NCBI GenBank assembly: GCA_027458945.1
Contig: DAIDOU010000361.1
Location: 1 to 6,566 of the forward strand
DNA from: Acidobacteriota bacterium
Lineage (GTDB): Bacteria; Acidobacteriota; Thermoanaerobaculia; Thermoanaerobaculales; Thermoanaerobaculaceae
DNA length: 6,566 nt
Direction of reading: 5' to 3'
Shown here one piece after another: positions 1 to 4,028 of this stretch; position 1 is the first letter of the stretch, and each line of letters opens with the position of its first letter. Made by a program: the position numbers and the translations under genes. The notes under the pieces are model-generated. The model did not search any database, was not told the origin of the DNA, and saw only the letters and a list, made by a program, of their open reading frames with translations.

Positions 1-1179
1 CAGGCCGCGTTGCTCGAGGAGGCGCGCGCGTACGGCGAGCTGCTCAAGCAGGGGTGGCGGCCGCAGCGGACGATCATCTACTGCGCCTGGGACGGCGAGG
101 AGCCGGGCCTGCTCGGTTCCACTGAATGGGCCGAGACGCACGCCGCCGAGCTGTCGCGGCACGCGGTCGCCTACCTCAACTCCGACTCGAACGGCCGCGG
201 CTACCTCTCGATGGGCGGCTCGCACACGCTCGAGGCGTTCTACAACGACGTCGCCCGCGACATCACCGACCCCGAGTCGGGCGTGTCGGTGTGGCAGCGC
301 CTCCGGCTGCACCGCATCGCCGAGGCGAAGACGGCGGAGGAGCGCAAGGAGATCCGGGAGCGCCCCGACCTGCGCATCGGCGCGCTGGGTTTCGGCTCCG
401 ACTACACGGTGTTCCTCGACCACCTCGGGATCCCGTCGCTGTCGCTCGGGTTCGGCGGCGAGGACGAGGGCGGGATCTACCACTCGATCTACGACGACTT
501 CTACTGGTACACGCACTTCGGCGACACCACGTTCGTCTACGGCCGCGCGCTGGCGCAGACCACCGGCACCGCGGTGATGCGCTTGGCGGACGCCGAGCTG
601 TTGCCGTACCGGTTCACGAACCTCGCCGACACCGTCGATCGCTACCTCGGCCAGCTCAAGAAACTGCTCGCCAGCGAGCGGGACGAGGCGCGCGAGCGGG
701 ACCTCGAGCTCAAGGAGGGCGTCTTCGCGGCGACCGTGGACCCGCGGGCGCCGCTGCTGCCGCCGCCGGCCGAGGCGGTTCCGCCGCACCTCAACTTCGC
801 GCCGCTGGAGAACGCGGCCGAGACGCTGGCGGGCAGCGCCGAGCGCTACGACGCGGCGGTCGCCAAGGCCCGGGCGAACGGCGGCGCCGGCCTGACCGGA
901 GCGGCCGTCCATACCGTCGACGCGGCGCTGATGGGCGTCGAGCGCGCGCTGCTCGACCCGGCCGGGTTGCCGGGGCGGCCGTGGTTCGAGAACGCGCTCT
1001 ATGCCCCGGGCATGTACACCGGCTACGGCGTCAAGACCGTGCCGATGGTGCGCGAGCCGATCGAGCTGCGGCGCTGGTCGGAGGCGGACGAGGGGATCGC
1101 GCGCACCGCGAAGGCGCTCACCGCGGCGGCCGCTGCGATCGACCGGGCGACGGCTGCGCTGGAGAAGGCGGCGCCGTAG
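1..1179 (+). CDS. M28 family metallopeptidase, glutamate carboxypeptidase II-like, C-terminal part (5' end outside window)
   Basis: Zinc-dependent exopeptidase, probably exported and acting on short peptides or acyl-amino acids; the true substrate cannot be read from the sequence. The frame is open from base 1, so the start, any signal peptide and the first metal ligands (His and Asp of the family) lie outside the window; 392 residues are seen of a family usually near 700. Numbering from the window edge, WDGEEPGLLGSTEW carries the catalytic Glu33 and metal-binding Glu34, NSDSN carries metal ligand Asp62, FGSDY lies at 131-135, and YHSIYDDFYW carries metal ligand His161. From about residue 268 to the end is a transferrin-receptor-like dimerisation domain, with the typical GRPWFENALYAPGMYTGYGV stretch. 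All visible active-site residues are intact. The gene ends at a TAG inside the 3' end of the convergent cyclophilin gene. The family call is firm; substrate and export are inferred from relatives. Confidence 0.93.
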   Translation, partial: QAALLEEARAYGELLKQGWRPQRTIIYCAWDGEEPGLLGSTEWAETHAAELSRHAVAYLNSDSNGRGYLSMGGSHTLEAFYNDVARDITDPESGVSVWQRLRLHRIAEAKTAEERKEIRERPDLRIGALGFGSDYTVFLDHLGIPSLSLGFGGEDEGGIYHSIYDDFYWYTHFGDTTFVYGRALAQTTGTAVMRLADAELLPYRFTNLADTVDRYLGQLKKLLASERDEARERDLELKEGVFAATVDPRAPLLPPPAEAVPPHLNFAPLENAAETLAGSAERYDAAVAKARANGGAGLTGAAVHTVDAALMGVERALLDPAGLPGRPWFENALYAPGMYTGYGVKTVPMVREPIELRRWSEADEGIARTAKALTAAAAAIDRATAALEKAAP

Positions 1180-1861
1180 CCGCCGCCCGCACCGTCGCCC
1201 GCCGGATGACGTCGAGGCGGGGGAAGTGTCGGCCGAGGTAGCGCTCGCCGAACTCGAACAGCGGCCCCTGCCGGCCGGCGCGGATGCCGCCGCCCGAGGC
1301 CTCGCCGTACTCGGCGTCGAGCGCGTCGGCGACGTCCATCCCCGCGACGACGGCGCCGAACGGCGCGAACCCCTCGGCGTCGAGGGTCTCGGAGTTGTCG
1401 CCGAGGTTGATGAACACCTGCGTCGCGCGGCCGTCGGCGACGGCGAAGGCAAACGCCACGGTGCCGCGCGCGTTGGCGATGCGGCGCGGGTCGTCGGGGA
1501 ACGTCCGCGTCCGCCAGGCGTTCGCGACGCGGGGGTCGCCGTTGATGCCGAACTGCGCCCAGCGCCCGCTGACGACGCGGAAGAACCGGTTGCCGTCGTA
1601 GTAACCGGCGCGCACCAGGTTGTAGAAACGCTCGGCGCCGCGCGGCGCCCAGTCGCGGTGCACCGCAATCACGATCACGCCCTTGCTCGTCTCGAGGCGC
1701 ACGTTGAACCGTTCCGGCGCCGGGCGGTTGAGCACCGGCGCGTCGGGGTGGAGGAGCAACGAACGGGGGACCGGGGAGCCCGCTGCGAGCCGCGACGGGA
1801 CGCCGGCGCTCGCGACGAGAAGGAGTGCCCCCGCGAGAACTAGCGGCCAACCGTGCTTCAT
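1118..1861 (-). CDS. exported cyclophilin-type peptidyl-prolyl cis-trans isomerase
   Basis: Probably catalyses proline cis-trans isomerisation during folding of exported proteins. The 247-residue product opens with a signal peptide (MKHGW, a hydrophobic stretch at about 6-20, a possible cut near ARG/LAAGS around 24-29). The cyclophilin domain runs from about 51 to 181: RFNVRLETSKGVIVIAVHRD starts the barrel, RFYNLVRAGYYDG follows, FFRVVSGRWAQFG holds the catalytic Arg95 and Gln103, and TQVFINLGDN and FAPFGAVVAGMDV match the later strands. It resembles a bacterial subgroup with GINGDP after the active-site strand and a C-terminal part ending near FPRLDVI (213-219). Odd points: Arg100 sits where cyclophilins usually have Phe, and a Pro/Ala/Arg-rich tail (about 225-247) runs antisense into the peptidase gene. 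The ATG starts one base after the toxin stop, with no clear ribosome-binding site, suggesting translation coupled to the toxin gene. Family call is strong; enzyme activity is inferred. Confidence 0.9.
   Translation of the reverse strand: MKHGWPLVLAGALLLVASAGVPSRLAAGSPVPRSLLLHPDAPVLNRPAPERFNVRLETSKGVIVIAVHRDWAPRGAERFYNLVRAGYYDGNRFFRVVSGRWAQFGINGDPRVANAWRTRTFPDDPRRIANARGTVAFAFAVADGRATQVFINLGDNSETLDAEGFAPFGAVVAGMDVADALDAEYGEASGGGIRAGRQGPLFEFGERYLGRHFPRLDVIRRATVRAAATAPPSPAQPSPGRSQRPPR
1167..1184. terminator. possible GC-only hairpin at the convergent gene ends
   Basis: GGCGGC and GCCGCC form a perfect 6-bp stem with a 6-base loop spanning the stop codon of the peptidase gene. It lies where transcripts from both strands meet, so it could slow or stop polymerase in either direction. 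There is no T run on either strand, and such stems arise easily in DNA this rich in GC, so this is a weak candidate only. Confidence 0.2.
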
Positions 1862-1862
1862 C

Positions 1863-2270
1863 TCAGAGTCCGAGGATCTCGTCGACGAACCGTCGTGGTG
1901 TGACGACGCGAACGCCGTTCCATCCGGAGACGCTCAGGAGATGCCTGTCCCCGGAGATGATCGTTCTCACCCGTCCGGCGATGGCGCAGGCCAAGAACAC
2001 GTCGTCGTCACGGTCGGCCGTCACCGGCTCGGGCAGCGGCGGAGCGGCCACGAGCTCGGAGTGAACCGTGAGAAGCGCGAGGAGCGGAGCCAGCTCGATC
2101 TCCGGATGATCGGAGCCCAGGATCGCAGCCACTCGCCGGTACTCGTCGAGCACCTCCGCGCTGAGCACAGGGACGATCAACCCGTCGCGCCATGCCGCAA
2201 GCACCTGTGCCGGCGGTCCGGAGAAGAACACGCCCGATATGAAGACGTTCGTGTCGAGAACGACTCTCAA
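1863..2270 (-). CDS. PIN-domain toxin of a type II toxin-antitoxin pair
   Basis: Predicted metal-dependent ribonuclease that would slow growth by cutting RNA when its antitoxin is lost; the RNA target is unknown. The 135-residue product is a whole PIN domain of the 'putative toxin component, PIN family' (COG1569-like) group. Acidic residues expected at the active site are visible: Asp6 in MRVVLDTNVF, Glu43 in VLDEYRRV, the Asp88-Asp90 cluster before VFLACA, and Asp108 in ISGDRHLL. The start is a TTG whose last two bases lie in the antitoxin stop codon (TTGA, a 4-base overlap). No ribosome-binding site precedes it, so reinitiation by ribosomes finishing the antitoxin is likely; this would keep toxin output below antitoxin output. 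No other start codon fits the conserved N-terminus. Family and pairing are firm; toxicity is inferred. Confidence 0.92.
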   Translation of the reverse strand: MRVVLDTNVFISGVFFSGPPAQVLAAWRDGLIVPVLSAEVLDEYRRVAAILGSDHPEIELAPLLALLTVHSELVAAPPLPEPVTADRDDDVFLACAIAGRVRTIISGDRHLLSVSGWNGVRVVTPRRFVDEILGL

Positions 2271-2530
2271 CGTTTGGCCCGGGCTCGCGCCACGGCCGAC
2301 CGCACACTCGCCGGCCCGAGCTTCGCCTTCCGCGCCGCACGGCGGGCGGCGCGCACCAGGGTGTCGAATTCGTCCATGCGAGGCGGCGTGATCGCCTTGA
2401 GAATCACGACATCACCGTCGCCGACGACCACGAACTGATCGCCGGTCTTGAGTCCGAGCCCCTTCCGGATTTCGTCCGGGATGACGACCTGTCCTTTCGA
2501 CGAAAGTCTTGTTGTTGCGGGTCCTCCCAC
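2267..2530 (-). CDS. AbrB/MazE-type antitoxin of the PIN-toxin pair
   Basis: DNA-binding antitoxin of 87 residues that should neutralise the PIN toxin encoded directly downstream and repress its own promoter. Residues about 6-50 form an AbrB/SpoVT swapped-hairpin domain: TTRLSSKGQVVIPDEIRKGL, then GLKTGDQF and VVVGDGDVVILK. Residues about 51-87 are a basic, helical tail rich in Ala and Arg, the part that in this family wraps the toxin. The GTG start at 2530 was chosen because CAGGAGG stands five bases before it. A longer reading from a TTG at 2584 is possible in frame, but that TTG belongs to the -35 box of the gene's own promoter, so it should not be in the message. The stop overlaps the toxin start by four bases. 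Confidence 0.92.
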   Translation of the reverse strand: MGGPATTRLSSKGQVVIPDEIRKGLGLKTGDQFVVVGDGDVVILKAITPPRMDEFDTLVRAARRAARKAKLGPASVRSAVARARAKR

Positions 2531-2542
2531 GGTGGCCTCCTG

Positions 2543-2556
2543 TCTTACCAGTAAGA
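2543..2556. promoter_or_regulatory. palindromic operator TCTTAC-CA-GTAAGA
   Basis: A perfect inverted repeat with two 6-base arms and a 2-base spacer, the only AT-balanced stretch in its surroundings. It touches the last base of the -10 box, covers the predicted transcription start, and ends one base before the ribosome-binding site. AbrB-type antitoxins commonly bind such symmetric sites in their own promoters, so this is the probable autoregulatory operator. It could also fold as a short hairpin, but there is no coding or terminator role for one here. Confidence 0.72.
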
Positions 2557-2584
2557 TTCTGGAGCGCAGCGCCGCCGCTGTCAA
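2556..2584 (-). promoter_or_regulatory. sigma-70-like promoter of the toxin-antitoxin operon
   Basis: Read on the minus strand, a perfect -35 box TTGACA (2584-2579) is followed by exactly 17 bases and then CAGAAT (2561-2556), which matches four of six -10 consensus bases, including the key second A and last T. Transcription would begin near 2549, about 19 bases before the GTG of the antitoxin, leaving room for the CAGGAGG ribosome-binding site at 2542-2536. The match is seen directly; activity is inferred. Confidence 0.75.
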
Positions 2585-2605
2585 GGACGAGCGGGCTTCG
2601 TGGGC

Positions 2606-2632
2606 CGCGAGATTGATGTTTCGCGAGATTGA
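2606..2632. repeat. two direct copies of an 11-bp sequence upstream of the toxin-antitoxin promoter
   Basis: CGCGAGATTGA occurs at 2606-2616 and again, without mismatch, at 2622-2632, a spacing of 16 bases. The pair lies about 22 bases upstream of the -35 box, centred near -62 and -78 from the predicted start. Tandem sites in this place often bind a regulator, but no binding protein can be named. The rest of the gap between the antitoxin and hydrolase genes (2531-2776) shows no further gene or convincing terminator. Confidence 0.6.
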
Positions 2633-2776
2633 AGAGGTGCCGGAGGAACCAGCGAAACGTTCTTGGGTGTGTTGAAAATGCGAGCGGCGGTCGACCGAGC
2701 GCGGATCGACGCCGAGGAAGTCCAGCGTTCGCCCGCGAGGGCGAGGCGGGGTCCCGGCGCCCGGCTCACCGCCGCC

Positions 2777-3871
2777 TCACGGGCGCCGCGATTCCTGCAG
2801 CAACCGCACGAGGTACCGCTCCCACAGCACGGCCTTGGTGTGGCTGCCGTGGCCGACGGTCTGGTCGCTGGCGGGGATCACGACCGCCTCGCCGTGCTTG
2901 ACCCGCTTGATCTCGCGCTCGAGGACGCCGAGCTCCGGCGGGTTGATCAGGTCGTCGGCGGAGTTGACGGCGAGCAGCGGCGCCTCGATCTTCCCCAGCT
3001 CCGGCCCGGGGTCGTAATCGCGCGAGGCGGCGACGGCGTAGAGCACATCGTTGGCGTCCATCGTCGCCATCGCGTGGGCGACGTAGCGGTCGAGCAGCTC
3101 GTCGGACTTTGCCAGCGTCGGCGCCTCGCGCATGCGCAGCACCGAGTTGCTGCTCACGAGATAGAGCATCTCCGCCGCGACCCGCAACCCGGCCGGCTGG
3201 GTGCGGTAGTTCCCGTGCTCCCAGTCCGGGCAGCCGCGGATCGCGTCGATGATCACCCGCCGCCAGACGCGGTTGCGCCCCGAGATCTGCGCCGGCAGGC
3301 TGGCGAGCGGCATGAGCGCGTCCATGAACTCCGGGTGGATCTCGCCCCACAGCCAGGTGTGCATCCCGCCCATCGAGGTGCCCATCACCAACCGGAGGTG
3401 GTTCACGTGCAACCCCTCGGTCAGGAGGCGGTATTGCGCCTCGACCATGTCGAGGTAGCCGTACTCCGGGAAGCGCGCGCGCAGGCCGTCGCTCGGCTTG
3501 CTCGAGCGCCCATGGCCGAGGTTGTCCGGGATGACCAGGTAATAGCGAGTCGCGTCGAGCGGTTGTCCCTGGCCGAACAGCTCGCCGGCGAAGATCGGTT
3601 GCAGGAACTGCGCGCTGCTCCCGGTGGTGCCGTGCAGGATCAGCACGGCGTTGCGCACGACGCCGGCGGCGTCGCGCCGCGGCGTGCCCAGCGTGACGTA
3701 GTGGATGCGCAGCTCCGGCAGGACCGCGCCGGAGCGGAAGTGGAAGGCGTGCAGGGTGAAGTCGCTGGCGACCGGCGTGGGGTACTCGGCGGCGCGCGCG
3801 ACCGCCGCGGCCAGCGCGAGCACAACGATGGTCGTAGCGCGCGTCGCTCGGGAACGGTTCGGTTTCGTCAT
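2777..3871 (-). CDS. exported alpha/beta hydrolase, homoserine O-acetyltransferase (MetX)-like fold
   Basis: Serine hydrolase or acyltransferase of 364 residues; the substrate is unknown. The N-terminus is a clear signal peptide: basic MTKPNRSRATRAT, hydrophobic IVVLALAAAV, and an ARA/AEY cut near residue 27. The fold then follows MetX-like proteins: LILHGTTGSS (78-86, oxyanion region), DNLGHGRSS, the nucleophile elbow GTSMGGM with Ser166, a helical lid at about 192-290, Asp306 in NSADDLINPPE and His341 in TVGHGSHT, completing the triad. Export to the periplasm argues against true homoserine O-acetyltransferase, a cytoplasmic acetyl-CoA enzyme, so a hydrolase role is more likely. The ATG was chosen because the signal peptide begins there; the only upstream in-frame ATG lies inside the -10 box. 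The gene has its own promoter, and its start overlaps the stop of a small leader ORF (ATGA). It lies 157 bases downstream of the kinase gene, same strand. Confidence 0.88.
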   Translation of the reverse strand: MTKPNRSRATRATTIVVLALAAAVARAAEYPTPVASDFTLHAFHFRSGAVLPELRIHYVTLGTPRRDAAGVVRNAVLILHGTTGSSAQFLQPIFAGELFGQGQPLDATRYYLVIPDNLGHGRSSKPSDGLRARFPEYGYLDMVEAQYRLLTEGLHVNHLRLVMGTSMGGMHTWLWGEIHPEFMDALMPLASLPAQISGRNRVWRRVIIDAIRGCPDWEHGNYRTQPAGLRVAAEMLYLVSSNSVLRMREAPTLAKSDELLDRYVAHAMATMDANDVLYAVAASRDYDPGPELGKIEAPLLAVNSADDLINPPELGVLEREIKRVKHGEAVVIPASDQTVGHGSHTKAVLWERYLVRLLQESRRP

Positions 3872-3933
3872 CGATCCGCCCGGGACCCTTCTTCCGGAGC
3901 CCCACGGAATCGTGCGGGCTCGTGGATGGACAT
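3868..3933 (-). CDS. possible 21-residue leader peptide coupled to the hydrolase gene
   Basis: A short ORF (MSIHEPARFRG, ending in SRADR) starts at an ATG eight bases after an AGAGG ribosome-binding site at 3946-3942. Its TGA shares ATGA with the hydrolase start codon. The transcript from the promoter at 3957-3984 would start about 16 bases before it, so it would be the first ORF a ribosome meets. The hydrolase itself has no well-spaced ribosome-binding site; the nearest purine run, GGAAGAAGGG, is 14 bases away. Coupled translation would explain this. The peptide resembles nothing I know, has no run of a single amino acid typical of attenuators, and may matter only as a ribosome loading device. 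It could be chance. Confidence 0.45.
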   Translation of the reverse strand: MSIHEPARFRGAPEEGSRADR

Positions 3934-3956
3934 GGATGGCACCTCTCTCGGGCCCA

Positions 3957-3984
3957 ATCATAAGTCCGGCCGCGGCTCGGTCAA
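3957..3984 (-). promoter_or_regulatory. sigma-70-like promoter of the alpha/beta hydrolase gene
   Basis: On the minus strand, TTGACC (3984-3979, five of six consensus bases) and TATGAT (3962-3957, five of six) are separated by 16 bases. Both are striking in DNA this rich in GC. The predicted start is near 3949, a G, giving a leader of about 78 bases before the hydrolase ATG, or 16 bases before the possible leader ORF. The site is 45 bases past the kinase stop, so the hydrolase can be expressed apart from the kinase. Confidence 0.7.
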
Positions 3985-4028
3985 GCCGCGAGCGCGCCGC
4001 CCGCGGTGCGCCACGGTGCTCGGCGCGG

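Noticed and set aside
126..1241. Long open frames on the + strand at 126-1241 and 1001-1843
   Set aside because: They are Arg/Pro/Ala/Gly-rich out-of-frame or antisense readings of the peptidase and cyclophilin genes, with no recognisable domain; expected at this GC content.
2531..2584. Longer antitoxin starting at TTG 2584
   Set aside because: The TTG is part of a perfect -35 box and the added residues would cover the promoter and operator; the GTG at 2530 has an ideal ribosome-binding site.
2743..2778. Inverted repeat GAGGCGG / CCGCCTC at the end of the hydrolase gene as a terminator
   Set aside because: Only seven base pairs with a 22-base loop, no T run, and overlap with the stop codon; easily explained by chance in GC-rich DNA.
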